Of a stretch of 64,000 bases of DNA, positions 45,542 to 56,742 are shown piece after piece. Where the stretch lies: NCBI GenBank assembly GCA_963989385.1, contig OZ022509.1, positions 53,336,271-53,400,270 of the forward strand. Direction: 5' to 3'. Within the stretch, counting starts at the first letter, position 1. Each line of letters begins with the position of its first letter. The notes below the pieces were generated by a model. That model saw only the letters and a program-made list of their open reading frames with translations. It was not told the origin of the DNA and ran no database searches. The DNA is from Ctena decussata. Taxonomy: Eukaryota > Mollusca > Bivalvia > Lucinida > Lucinidae. The position numbers and the translations under genes were made by a program.

Positions 45542-47139
45542 ACTAGAGGTGGCAGTAAGCATGGCTTACCAAATATCTCCCGCATTTAACAGTTAGGCAT
45601 GTAGCTTTGTCATTTAGTTTTACATTTACACAGCATACATGTTATGACAACTACAAGTGCACATCTATATACCAATATGTGTTCACATATTTAATATCAG
45701 TCAAACGGCTAAGGAGAAGTAGACACAACAAACTCTGTTTTCCAAGACTACAAAAGGGCACAACAAAGCTGGAAAACCCTTTTGAGAAAAACAGAGCAAT
45801 ATGTGCCAACTCTCTCTTCTACTGTATCTGCGCACCAAAATCTGAATAAAATGGAAGTGAAAATGGCCGAAAATAAATTTCAAAATAGGGCAAAACATAT
45901 AAAAAAGGGCATAACTCATGCAAAAAGGGTTAATGCACATCTTCATACCAATATGTGTTTGCATACTTAATTTCAAGAAAATCCGTAAAACCATCTAGAA
46001 GGAGTTGCGATAACAAACTTTTCTTACGAAAACTACAAAGGGACATAACTCAGCAGGAAAACCTTTCCGGAAAAACTGAACAAAATGTATCAGCTCTTTT
46101 CATATGCTGCTTCTAGTAGCCCAATTTGAATAAAATGGAAGCAAAAAAGGCAAAAACCCTATAAAATAGGGCAAAAAATATCAAAAAGGGGCATAACTCA
46201 GGCAAAAAGGGACAGAATTTAAAATCAAAACCCTAATGCACATCTTCATACCAATATCTGTTCACATACTTAATTTCAAGAAAATCCGTAAAACCATCTA
46301 GAAGGAGTTGTGATAACAAACTTATTTCATGAAAAGTACAAAGGGGCGTAACTCTGCAATAAAAACTTCCAGGAAAAATTGAAAAAATATGTATCAACTC
46401 TTTTCTTATGCTGCATCCATGGACAAAATTTGAAACAAACTGGAGCACATTTAATGCAAAAACTCTATAAAATAAGGCAAAAAAATATCAAAAGGGGCAT
46501 AACTCAGGCAAAAAGGGGCAGAATTTAAAATCAAAACCCTAATGCACATCTTCATACCAATATCTGTTCACATACTTAATTTCAAGAAAATCCGTCCAAC
46601 CATCTAGGAGGAGTTGCGATAACAAACTTATTTCACGAAAAATACAAAGGGCATAACTCTGCAATAAAAACCTTCCAGGAAAAATTGAAAAATACGTATC
46701 TACTATTTTCTTATGCTGCATCCATGGACAAAATTTGAAACAAATTGGAGCAAGTTAAATGCAAAAACTCTATAAAATAGGGCAAAAAATATCAAAAAGG
46801 GGCATAACTCAGGCAAAAAGGGGCAGAATTTAAAATCAAACCCCTAATGCACATCTTCATACCAATATCTGTTCACATACTTAATTTCAAGAAAATCCGT
46901 CTAACCATCTAGTAGGAGTTGCGATAACAAACTTATTTCACGAAAAATACAAAGGGGCATAACTTCGCAATAAAAACCTTCTGGGAAAAATTGAAAAATA
47001 CGTATCCACTGTTTTCTTATGCTGCATCCATGGACAAAATTTGAAACAAATTGGAGCAAATTTAATGCATTGCGGACGGACGGAGGAAGGACAACGTCAA
47101 AACAGTATACCCCCCACAAACACAGTTTGCGGGGGGTAT
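45542..47139 (+). mobile_element. Helentron-like element with ~305-bp tandem array (copy A only)
   Basis: Head ACTAGAGGTGGCAGTAAGC and about four units of roughly 305 bp (AAAATCCGTAAAACCATCTA at about 45977 and 46281, CGTCCAACCATCTAGGAGG at 46592). A short ACGG tract (47073-47085) and a hairpin ATACCCCCC...GGGGGGTAT follow. Same subfamily as 18161-19870. Its absence from copy B shows that it inserted after the duplication; B has 12 extra bases at the site, so one flank has also changed. Confidence 0.82.
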
Positions 47140-48234
47140 GAAAACACCAAAAAGAAAAATATGCGTTATTTTTGCGTTTGAGTTTATATGTGATACCGGT
47201 AATTATTGACTTTTTGGGCGGTAGGTCCAAGTTAGTTCACACCCGATTTTTTCCGCTGTCAAGCTCTGGGGTCCTATTTGGAAAAATATCTATACTTAAA
47301 GATTTTCTTCTTCTCATGCAATCAGACATTATATCATTTTAATAATAATAAAAGAAAAAACAAATAAACAAACTCTAAAATAATGAAAGCAGCCTTTTTT
47401 CCCTTCTAGTTTTGGCTATTTCATACGTATAGTACTTTCTTGAATCTTAAAGATATGGCCTGTGAAACGTGTTATATTGGAAGATATATTTTACGTTCCT
47501 GTAACCCAGATGGAATAAAAGGCCATGCAACTATCGTCATACTGACACTATTGTGCCAAAATAGTTACAAAATTCAATTTCTGCACATGAATGACACTGG
47601 TACAGTCGCTGTTTCTTACACACGAGCACATTTTCGTACATTGAATCATAAAACATTAAAATGATTCGGTCGATTTTACACTTGGGTAAAGCATAATTGT
47701 CATTGTGCTAAAACAATAGCCATTATTGCCATTATGCTGAAACAGCACTCGCAGTAGCTGCTGACGTTTATTTGATACGAATTTTAATTAAAAATGTATT
47801 AGGATGCAGAATGCCATGTCTTTCTCGTCTGTCTGATGTTTGCTATATACGGTCATTTTGCAATTCTGACTGTATACACGCGCTTGCACGTGCGCAGAGT
47901 CCATATTCTACTAGGCTAGTACACTGCATCTTAAACAGCAGACATGGTGCAATAGACAGAAATCAGTAGATAAATATAAAAATACAATATTGACACAATG
48001 ATGTTGCACTTACGCATGCGCTGAGTCACTGTCACAGCATGCAGTAAACAGTTCAGTATATTATGCATATACAGTTTGCATCGGGCATGCCCTTGCACAT
48101 GTGCAGGGTCAAGACCGCACTGGCTAATACGGAGTTCACAGTAAACAGTATCCTGGTTCGGCCGGCTAAAGTAGACCAAAAAACAAACAAACAAACAAAC
48201 AAAAATTATTCTTTGCCTTTTGAGTACACATTTG

Positions 48235-49620
48235 AGCTATGGTCTGCATCAAAATCTGGAAAACAGGAGAATGACGGACCCCATGGATTCAATCGTTGAT
48301 TATTTCACTCCCAAAAATAGGCAACCTACAACTGTGCCAGAACTAAAAAAAATTATCCGTCTCATCAATCATCCGAGTAAAGTCATGCAGAAAGTTATCT
48401 TGAAAACGCTCAAATCTCAAGCTGAAGAGATAATCGCCAAAGAACAGACTGGGTCCAGAGCACCACAGAACAGATATTTTACCCCAGATTCCTGTGTGAA
48501 AAATAACGTCAGCAGAATCTGTAACATGTCTTCATAGATTAGAAAAAAAACTTAAAAAAAATAAAAATAACTATAACATTTGAAAGGGCATGGCATGCAT
48601 CCTTATGGGCCACCATGCGGAAGTACAATATCAATGAAATCTAGATAGCACTATTGGGCACTTCTATGACAAGGCTGCAAGTGCAGTTCAGAAGAATGGC
48701 AGCACAGATAAATTGTTTAGAATAAAAGTTGGAGCTAGGCAATGATGACATATTTCACCCACCCTCTTCAACATTTTGCTCGAAAGGATTAGACTTGTTG
48801 CTCTGGAAGAACATGGTGGAAGGTTAGGATAGGTGGCTGAAATATTACCAATCTGCGGTTTGCCGATAACATTGACGCTCTTGCCGAGGAGAAGCAGGAA
48901 ACTAAAAGCCCGAGTTGAAAGTCTCGAGAAACCTTCACAATGTATAAAATGGAGATAAGTGCTGAGAAGACCAAACAGATGATAAACAGCCCCAATGCAT
49001 ACAGAGGGAGATCAAGGTTAAAGGACAAAAGCTGGGAACAGTTACAAGGTTCAAGTACTTGTAGCATTTGTCTCAGGTGATTGCTTTAAACCGGAGCCTT
49101 GAAAAAGCTGAAGTCAATATGGACAGAAAACATCATACCACTCGGATCAAAGGTGAAACTAATGCACTCCCTTGTCATATCTATATTTTTGTATGGCGTA
49201 GTCATGGACTTTGACAGCGGAGTTAGAGAAAAAGGGCGCAGGCCTTTGGGATGAGATGCTTCCGAAGGTTAATGAACATAACATACAAGGACAACGTTAC
49301 TATTAGAATGCGCTACTATTAGAATGCGCGCAGAAAGATCCAAGCAGCCATTGGAGAATATCACGAACTCCTGACACTGGACAAGAAACGAAAACTGAGG
49401 TGGTTTGGCCACATCTCAATTGTTCTGGCTTAGCATAGACAATTCTGCAGGGCACAATGAAAGAAAAAAAGAAGACGAGGTAGACAGAAGAAGAGGTGGG
49501 AAAACAATATAAAAGAGTGAACAGGGATCGTCTTTGCTAGCTCAATCAGGGCAGCTGAACACAGGACCAGGTGGAAAGGCGTTATGTGGTTCACCAACGA
49601 CCTTGCAAGGCGATAGTCAT
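48235..49620 (+). pseudogene. Decayed non-LTR retrotransposon reverse transcriptase (copy A)
   Basis: Read across several frames, the translated pieces follow the order of a non-LTR reverse transcriptase: KIWKTGE, then LINHPSKVMQKVILKTLKSQ, HFYDKAASAVQ, ISPTLFN, and a catalytic-site remnant LRFADNIDALAEE (FADD changed to FADN). Later pieces are KMEISAEKTK, a C-terminal RWFGH block and a basic tail. Multiple stops and frameshifts are present (for example RQ followed by two stops in place of RQG). It is dead. The family is the abundant invertebrate type with an endonuclease and reverse transcriptase; the clade is not assigned. Confidence 0.75.
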
Positions 49621-49854
49621 CTATAGTTTTCTTTCTGTTGAAATTTTACATCTTGTTCGACTGAGTAAATAACAGCGATGTCATATTTTTCTGGAATGAC
49701 ATATTTTCTCCCAGACAGTTTCCTGATAGTCGATTCCTCTATCAATCTTTTATGTACCAAGATAAATAAAGCGGTTGGTATTTGACCACTTTGGACTTAT
49801 GCAATTAATCTCGCCTTGTCAATCTCTAAATGGCGAGGCGGGGCTCAGGATAAG

Positions 49855-50040
49855 GATGGTTTTGATGGCAATTTTGAGAAAATCTTGTTCATTTTCCATA
49901 AAACATATGTTGTGGCTCCACATTAGAACCGCCTTGACAAGGCGGTTCTAATGTGGGACCAAAACATATGTTATAATGAGAAAATAGAACTATACCCAGA
50001 AACGTCATAAAAATTATTGTCAGTCTGGAACTCTGGTCAG
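49855..50040. repeat. CAGAGCTC-family MITE, diverged
   Basis: Central TTAGAACCGCCTTGACAAGGCGGTTCTAA palindrome (within 49921-49952) with mirrored ACATATGTT arms. The outer ends are degraded. Confidence 0.55.
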
Positions 50041-50174
50041 CTCATGAAGTATTGGCTGTTGGATATGGATATTGGCAATATAATATAAAAATCTCAGCCA
50101 AATATAGGGCTGATATTTCACTTTCAGAATGACACATATTTGGTACCTCTTTGTAAAAGTGCACGGTTACATAT

Positions 50175-50480
50175 TTATGCTTATTGCAGAGGTACAGGCT
50201 GATTAGAAAATTTGTAAATACTTAAAGTGATGGTACTTCGTTTATGCTTTGCAAAGGTATAGTGAATTAAAAGGAAAAAATAACAATGCTTTGCAAAGGT
50301 AAAGGCTGATAAGCTGGTACTGCGTTTTTGCTTTGCAAAGGTACAGTTAAAATAAAAGGTAACAGTGCATTGCAAAGGTACAGGCTGATAAGAGAATTTG
50401 TAAACACTAAGTGGTAGGTAAAGTAAAAAAAGATGAGAATGCGGTGGAAATATACGAGTACAGGCTGATAAAAATGTAAA
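50175..50480. repeat. Degenerate tandem repeat with TTGCAAAGGTA units
   Basis: At least five copies of TTGCAAAGGTA or a close variant plus CAGGCTGATAAG, at irregular 50-70-base spacing. Non-coding. Confidence 0.6.
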
Positions 50481-50499
50481 TACTAAGCTATTGTACATG

Positions 50500-52574
50500 T
50501 AACGAAATTTCTAATTTTGAAATTGGAATTCAAATCAGGTACACAATTAGCTATTTTATGCGAGTATTCTTTCCAGTAGCATGTACTCTAATATATTGTA
50601 GGTTATGAATAAGCATATTTCCCGATCGACCTGTTTGCTTGTAAGGTAATTTTAGCTGCAATGCCGATTCTAACGTTTTCATCTTATATCATTTAATATT
50701 GTCACACATTTCCGCGACCCTTTATTGCGTGCATGTCAGCATTCCAAATACACGGGATACAGAGGAACCTCATCATCGGAAGTTCCGCTCATTTCCTTTT
50801 CTTAATTTTCAAAAAAAGATCTGAAAATTAAAATTGTTTATTGCGAGCTATGTTTTTAATTAAAATTTATAATTAAGATTTAGACAGGAGAAACGTTTCC
50901 TAAACCTTTCTGCAACGTTATTGCAAAACTTATTTCTAATGGAGAAACGTTTATCATATACTTTTACTAGTATTTCCCTTGATGCTAGATATTTGGCTAA
51001 ACCAATATAGCCCTGTCAGAAAGCGCTGTCCAGCCCTGTTGTCCAAAGACCACGTGTGGGGCCGAGATCACATCACGTGTATGGCGGGACAGAAATTTCT
51101 TGCACAGTGGATAAGGATATCCGCGTGTTTCCCCTGTACCTACAAATCTTATCTTACTGTAACTTACTGTAACCTCGACACCAATTCAAGCAATTTCTGC
51201 TTCTGTGGGTGCATCTTGATAGGTTTGTCGATATCCGGTTTCATAGTACGTCCGGTAGCATGCGGCGGTAAATTTCCGTGGGTGTTGTCTCCAATGTGTA
51301 TTCAGACGACTTTTAAATGAGTTGAGAGAGGGTGCCCTTACTACAGTCTCTGGTAATGAGTTCCAGGTATCCACTATCCTGTTGCTAAAACTCTGATGTC
51401 TGGTATTCAATCGTGCTCTTGGTTTGAAAAGCTTCATTGAGTGACCTCTTGTAGCTGATGACTCGCCAATGTAAATAATTTGCCCGTTTCTATCTGATCT
51501 ATTCCATTTAATATCTTATATACTTGGACCATGTCTGCTCTTTCACGCCTGTATTCAAGAGTTGGCAATCCTAATTCTTTTAATCTGTTTTCATAAGTTA
51601 GATGGCTTATACTGTTGACTAATCGGGTTGCCCTACGCTGTACATTTTCAATTGTGATTTTGTCTTTCTTGTATATTGGTGTTCATGTTTGTGAGGCATA
51701 TTCCAAATGAGGGCGAACCAGTGCCTTATATAAATTTAAGAACATTTCAGTATCTAAATATGTGAAGGTCCTAAAGATGATTCCAACATTACGGTTTGCA
51801 ATATTCACCTTTGATATAATATGTTCTCTGAATTTTAGATTTCTGTCTACTAAAACTCCTAGGTCTTTTTCATGATCTACCTTTTCAATATCTATTGGTC
51901 CATTTTCTCCATTCATGGTATAAGTATCTCACCCATGTTATCTCACCCAGGACCGGATAAAAATCACAAGCATTCATTGCATAGGTTGTAATGGAAGTCA
52001 CATATATGCGTCGTCAAGTGACGTTGGCTTTTTACATGATAAGGTAACGAAGACGACAGAAATGACGTCAGTTTATGCACGCCAGACGCTGACATAAAGA
52101 ACCGAATGGCGATCGTTGAAAGCGACGCATTCTTTCAAAATCAAATAGAAACCTCTCAAGCACTAAAATTAGGCATTTTAACAAGTTCTAAAGTTAAAAC
52201 AAAACGTGATGTGCAAGAAAAAGTATCTTTCATGGGTGTGAGGTGCGGATAGAAAAATCCGTCACTCGGGATTACTGTTCGGCATCACTCGGCAAGCCTC
52301 GTAATGCCGATCAGTGACTCTCGTGACAGATTTTTCTAGCCACACCTCACACCCATGAAAGATACTTATAATCTCAGCCTTTGTATCAGCCCTCAAATTT
52401 GGCGCTAACGTCAAGTTCTATCGCTGAAAAACAACTCAGCGGGCAAAAGGACGTCTGCCGCCCTGTTTTCTTGCCGCACGTCGACTGGTTGGAAGTGGAC
52501 ACACAGACGCTGTGTAGCTTGTTCTAATACCAGAAAATCATTCTCGGTAAGTTTTATTTTGTAATTTGAGCCAT
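50500..52574 (+). repeat. Large inverted repeat, left arm
   Basis: Begins AAATTTCTAATTTTGAAAT and is matched, as reverse complement, by 53927-56011. Only scattered substitutions and small indels separate the arms over about 2 kb. It carries the broken LINE copy (51186-51915) and a 147-bp hairpin (52221-52367, AAGTATCTTTCATGGGTGTG and complement). Confidence 0.9.
51186..51915 (-). pseudogene. Broken non-LTR reverse transcriptase C-terminus (left arm)
   Basis: Reverse-complement twin of the open frame at 54591-55322. On the minus strand the sequence starts identically (MNGENGPIDIEK), but the Trp after YASQ is TGA. A one-base loss near 51453-51456 (GCTGATGACTC against GCTGAATGACTC in the other arm) shifts the frame. 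The C-terminal part (from SMKLFKPRARL) is again in frame to TGA. The 3' end has two ACTTACTGTA units against three in the other arm. Confidence 0.85.
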
Positions 52575-52585
52575 ACAACGGCTCA

Positions 52586-52688
52586 AAATGCATATTTGTC
52601 AAAATGCAAAATGCAAAATTTGTCAAAATGCAAAATGCAAAATGCATATTTGTCAAAATGCATATTTGTCAAAATGCATATTTGTCAA
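52586..52688. repeat. Short tandem repeat TTTGTCAAAATGCA
   Basis: Repeated AAAATGCA and TTTGTCAAAATGCA units between the left arm and a partial direct copy of it. Confidence 0.85.
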
Positions 52689-52957
52689 TCCGTCACTCGG
52701 GATTACTGTTCGGCATCACTCGGCAAGCCTCGTAATGCCGATCAGTGACCCTCGTGACAGATTTTTCTAGCCACACCTCACACCCATGAAAGATACTTAT
52801 AATCTCAGCCGTTGTATCAGCCCTCAAATTTGGCGCTAACGTCAAGTTCTGTCGCTGAAAAACAACTCAGCGGGCAAAAGGACGTCTGCCGCCCTGTTTT
52901 CTTGCCGCACGTCGACTGGTTGGAAGTGGACACACAGACGCTGTGTAGCTTGTTCTC
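52687..52957 (+). repeat. Direct partial copy of the left arm's inner end
   Basis: Matches 52256-52532 in the same orientation with a few substitutions (for example GTGACCCTC against GTGACTCTC), so the inner end of the arm was duplicated in tandem. It ends at AGCTTGTTCT, where the sequences part. Confidence 0.85.
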
Positions 52958-53105
52958 GGCGACTGACCACTGGTGAGACGGCGACTGATCGGCGACCGAT
53001 CGGCGACTGCAGGTTTGCAGCGTGCGCCGATAGATCGCCGAACGATCGGCGACTGGTCGCCGACTGGTTTTAGCGTGCGCCGATAGATTGTCGAAGGTTT
53101 GCAGT
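52957..53105. repeat. GC-rich cluster of GATCGGCGAC motifs
   Basis: Short interspersed direct and inverted copies of CGATCGGCGAC, GCGACTG and GCGTGCGCCGATAGAT in about 150 bases. No coding potential is evident. Confidence 0.6.
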
Positions 53106-53535
53106 GCCAGCTTTAAAACGAAAAGATGTCTTCGCATCCTGGCATCATTTTAATATTAACATTTCAAATTGATTTCATGCGAACGTATACAAATGTAAGT
53201 AGTACAACCGTGTCAGCCACATGGCTCCTGGTGTAGACAAACAAGTAATAACTGCTTAACAGCATTTTCTCTTCCGACTTCATCTTTGACAAATATGCAT
53301 TTTTTGAATTTCTAATTGAAATTCATTATAAAGAGCAAAAATTGTATTGTGACGACTACAGCAAGCACACGTATGACGCTAATTGTGACGTAACGTCAAC
53401 GTTATTTCAAACGTCAGTTGGTAACGTCTTCAAAATGACGACACCCTCGACATCGTTTGTGTAAAACATTGCCTATTTCGGATTTTTTGTCGACAAATAG
53501 AACAATCTTTGTCTCGTAGGGAAGAAATAGAGATT
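53106..53535. other. Spacer of the inverted repeat, nothing recognised
   Basis: No exon, RNA gene or repeat recognised. Several TGACGT/ACGTCA palindromes occur at 53370-53415. Confidence 0.4.
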
Positions 53536-53703
53536 ATTACACGGTTGTTTTGATCCCAGCTCTGATCTCGACCCGAGTTGACGGTATCGGCCCGAGCCCG
53601 AATCTCAGCCCGAGTTGACTGTATCGGCCCGAGTCCGAAGGGCGAGGGCTGATATCGTAAACTCGGGCTGAGATCAGGGCTGGGATCAAAACAACCGTGT
53701 AAT
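53536..53703. mobile_element. 168-bp hairpin MITE
   Basis: ATTACACGGTTGTTTTGATC at the left and its exact complement at the right, with repeated CCCGAGTTGAC/GTATCGGCCCGAG units between. No target duplication defined. Confidence 0.7.
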
Positions 53704-53926
53704 GATCTTTTTATCATATACTTTTTTTATATATAGAATTAAACTTTTGTAAGAAAACATGCATTTTTGTTCCAATAAAATATGTCTTTTTTATTGGATG
53801 AAATAACATGGAGATGATCAAGTCGAAAGATCATGGTTGTTGAGCGCCATTTTTCTTTCAGCTGGAAATACAACTGAGTATAAAATCAAGAAAACACAAC
53901 ACAATCGTTAGGTATTTTAATCCTAA

Positions 53927-56011
53927 ATGGCTCAAATTACAAAATAAAACTTACCGAGAATGATTTTCTGGTATTAGAACAAGCTACACAGCGTCTGTGT
54001 GTCCACTTCCAACCAGTCGACGTGCGGCAAGAAAACAGGGCGGCAGACGTCCTTTTGCCCGCTGAGTTGTTTTTCAGTGACAGAACTTGACGTTAGCGCC
54101 AAATTTGAGGGCTGATACAAAGGCTGAGATTATAAGTATCTTTCATGGGTGTGAGGTGTGGCTAGAAAAATCTGTCACGAGGGTCACTGATCGGCATTAC
54201 GAGGCTTGCCGAGTGATGCCGAACAGTAATCCCGAGTGACGGATTTTTCTATCCGCACCTCACACCCATGAAAGATACTTTTTCTTGCACATCACGTTTT
54301 GTTTTAACTTTAGAACTTGTTAAAATGCCTAATTTTAGTGCTTGAGAGGTTTCTATTTGATTTTGAAAGAATGCGACGCTTTCAACGATCGCCATTCGGT
54401 TCTTTATGTCAGCGTCTGGCGTGCATAAACTGACGTCATTTCTGTCGTCTTCGTTACCTTATCATGTAAAAAGCCAACGTCACTTGACGACGCATATATG
54501 TGACTTCCATTACAACCTATGCAATGAATGCTTGTGATTTTTATCCGGTCCTGGGTGAGATAACATGGGTGAGATACTTATACTTATACCATGAATGGAG
54601 AAAATGGACCAATAGATATTGAAAAGGTAGATCATGAAAAAGACCTAGGAGTTTTAGTAGACAGAAATCTAAAATTCAGAGAACATATTATGTCAAAGGT
54701 GAATATTGCAAACCGTAATGTTGGAATCATCTTTAGGACCTTCACATATTTAGATACTGAAATGTTCTTAAATTTATATAAGGCACTGGTTCGCCCTCAT
54801 TTGGAATATGCCTCACAAATATGGACACCAATATACAAGAAAGACAAAATCACAATTGAAAATGTACAGCGTAGGGCAACCCGATTAGTCAACAGTATAA
54901 GCCATCTAACTTATGAAAACAGATTAAAAGAATTAGGATTGCCAACTCTTGAATACAGGCGTGAAAGAGCAGACATGGTCCAAGTATATAAGATATTAAA
55001 TGGAATAGATCAGATAGAAACGGGCAAATTATTCACATTGGCGAGTCATTCAGCTACAAGAGGTCACTCAATGAAGCTTTTCAAACCAAGAGCACGATTG
55101 AATACCAGACGTCAGAGTTTTAGCAACAGGATAGTGGATACCTGGAACTCATTACCAGAGACTGTAGTAAGGGCACCCTCTCTCAACTCATTTAACAGTC
55201 GTCTGAATACACATTGGAGACAACACCCACGGAAATTTACCGCCGCATGCTACCGGACGTACTATGAAACCGGATATCGACAAACCTATCAAGATGCACC
55301 CACAGAAGCAGAAATTGCTTGAATTGGTGTCGAGGTTACAGTAAGTTACAGTAAGTTACAGTAAGATAAGATTTGTAGGTACAGGGGAAACACGCGGATA
55401 TCCTTATCCACTGTGCAAGAAATTTCTGTCCCGCCATACACGTGATGTGATCTCGGCCCCACACGTGGTCTTTGGACAACAGGGCTGGACAGCGCTTTCT
55501 TACAGGGCTATATTGGTTAAGCCAAATATCTAGCATCAAGGGAAATACTAGTAAAAGTATACGATAAACGTTTCTCCATTAGAAATAAGTGTTGCAATAA
55601 CGTTGCAGAAAGGTTTAGGAAACGTTTCTCCTGTCTAAATCTTAATTATAAACTTTAATTAAAAACATAGCTGGCAATAAACAATTTTAATTTTCAGATC
55701 TTTTTTGAAAATTAAGAAAAGGAAATGAGCGGAACTTCCGATGATGAGGTTCCTCTGTATCCCGTGTATTTGGAATGCTGACATGCACGCAATAAAGGGT
55801 CGCGGAAATGTGTGACAATATTAAATGATATAAGATGAAAACGTTAGAATCGGCATTGCAGCTAAAATTACCTTACAAGCAAACAGGTCGATCGGGAAAT
55901 ATGCTTATTCATAACCTACAATCTATTAGAATACATGCTACTGGAAAGAATACTCGCATAAAATAGCTAATTGTGTACCTGATTTGAATTCCAATTTCAA
56001 AATTAGAAATT
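53927..56011 (-). repeat. Large inverted repeat, right arm
   Basis: Reverse complement of 50500-52574, from ATGGCTCAAATTAC at its inner end to AATTAGAAATTT at its outer end. The arms are separated by 1352 bases. Differences include the LINE lesions in the left arm and one extra GTTACAGTAA unit here. Confidence 0.9.
54591..55322 (+). CDS. Non-LTR retrotransposon reverse transcriptase, C-terminal part (5'-truncated)
   Basis: A 243-residue open frame. It begins after the catalytic part of the enzyme and covers the 'thumb' and C-terminal region typical of jockey/CR1-type reverse transcriptases: DLGVLVDRNLKF, IFRTFTYLD, LYKALVRPHLEYA, IENVQRRATR, a SHLTYENRLKELGLPTLEYR block and the C-terminal VDTWNSLPETVV. 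Palm motifs such as FADD are missing, so it cannot be a working enzyme alone. Downstream are three GTTACAGTAA-type units (55335-55364), a typical simple-repeat LINE 3' end. The ATG is just the first in frame; true homology may begin earlier. The intact frame, when its twin is broken, need not mean selection. Confidence 0.85.
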   Translation: MNGENGPIDIEKVDHEKDLGVLVDRNLKFREHIMSKVNIANRNVGIIFRTFTYLDTEMFLNLYKALVRPHLEYASQIWTPIYKKDKITIENVQRRATRLVNSISHLTYENRLKELGLPTLEYRRERADMVQVYKILNGIDQIETGKLFTLASHSATRGHSMKLFKPRARLNTRRQSFSNRIVDTWNSLPETVVRAPSLNSFNSRLNTHWRQHPRKFTAACYRTYYETGYRQTYQDAPTEAEIA

Positions 56012-56742
56012 TGGAAAGAAGGAAGTTGGTAGTTTTGTATTATTTATTTCGGCTTCAAAAGTAGATTTTCTTGGTACGCTTGCGTTAAAATAAGCATTAT
56101 TAAACGCGCTTGATTTATCTTAGTAATTAAATTTGATTAATCAAAATTCAATTTGGAATTGAGATAGTTTTGAAATACGAAACTGTGGTGAAATTATCGA
56201 CCACGTGCTCTAAAGGATTTAGCCACGTGCTCTAAAGGATTTAGCCAACGTTTAAAACACGTTACGAAAACGTTGTGTCCAGAGAGATCTTATTCAAATA
56301 AAATCACGGATAAGAGCTGTCCTTTCCCCTCTCTGTCTCTGTCAAGACTTTTGTTATCTTAACCAGACACTTTCAGATTACCTATATTTACATATTTAAG
56401 AAGGCTTGTGCAGCTTATTTGGAATAAATTGGTACCCATCGAAATCAAAGAAATACACATTTCAGAATAAAAAGTTGCATTAATTATGCAATAGTCATCA
56501 AAATGGCATGAAATGTGGCCCACACATTATATCACATATTCATGATATTGCCAATGGGATACGATTATTAGGGTGGAAAAATATAACGTTAGAGCAACGT
56601 TCATAAAACGTTGACTCCAACTATACCCTGGAGTGTGGAACATGTTCAAACGTTGAAACAACGTTTACTAAACGTTGGTCTCAAACAAACCTTCATACAA
56701 CCAAACACAAACGTTGCGGAAACGTTTCTTGTACGCTGGGTA
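56012..56742. repeat. AACGTT-rich non-coding spacer
   Basis: About ten AACGTT or AAACGTTT motifs lie in 56225-56735, often as pairs (CAACGTT...AAACGTTG). The same motif occurs in the adjacent inverted arm (55562-55630). A direct repeat CCACGTGCTCTAAAGGATTT occurs twice (56201 and 56223). No exon. Confidence 0.5.

Larger units (their letters stand above)
43409..49625 (+). repeat. Segmental duplication, copy A
   Basis: Starts TATGTTCCTTAATTATGAG and matches the segment from 56743 in the same orientation, through 44259, 44499-45541, 47140-48231 and 48232-49263 (against 62958-64000). The identity looks above 90 percent by eye. Interruptions unique to A are a 229-bp insertion (44260-44488) and a 1.6-kb array element (45542-47139). 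A lacks 2.9 kb present in B. The end beyond 49263 cannot be tested, because copy B runs out of the window. Confidence 0.85.
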
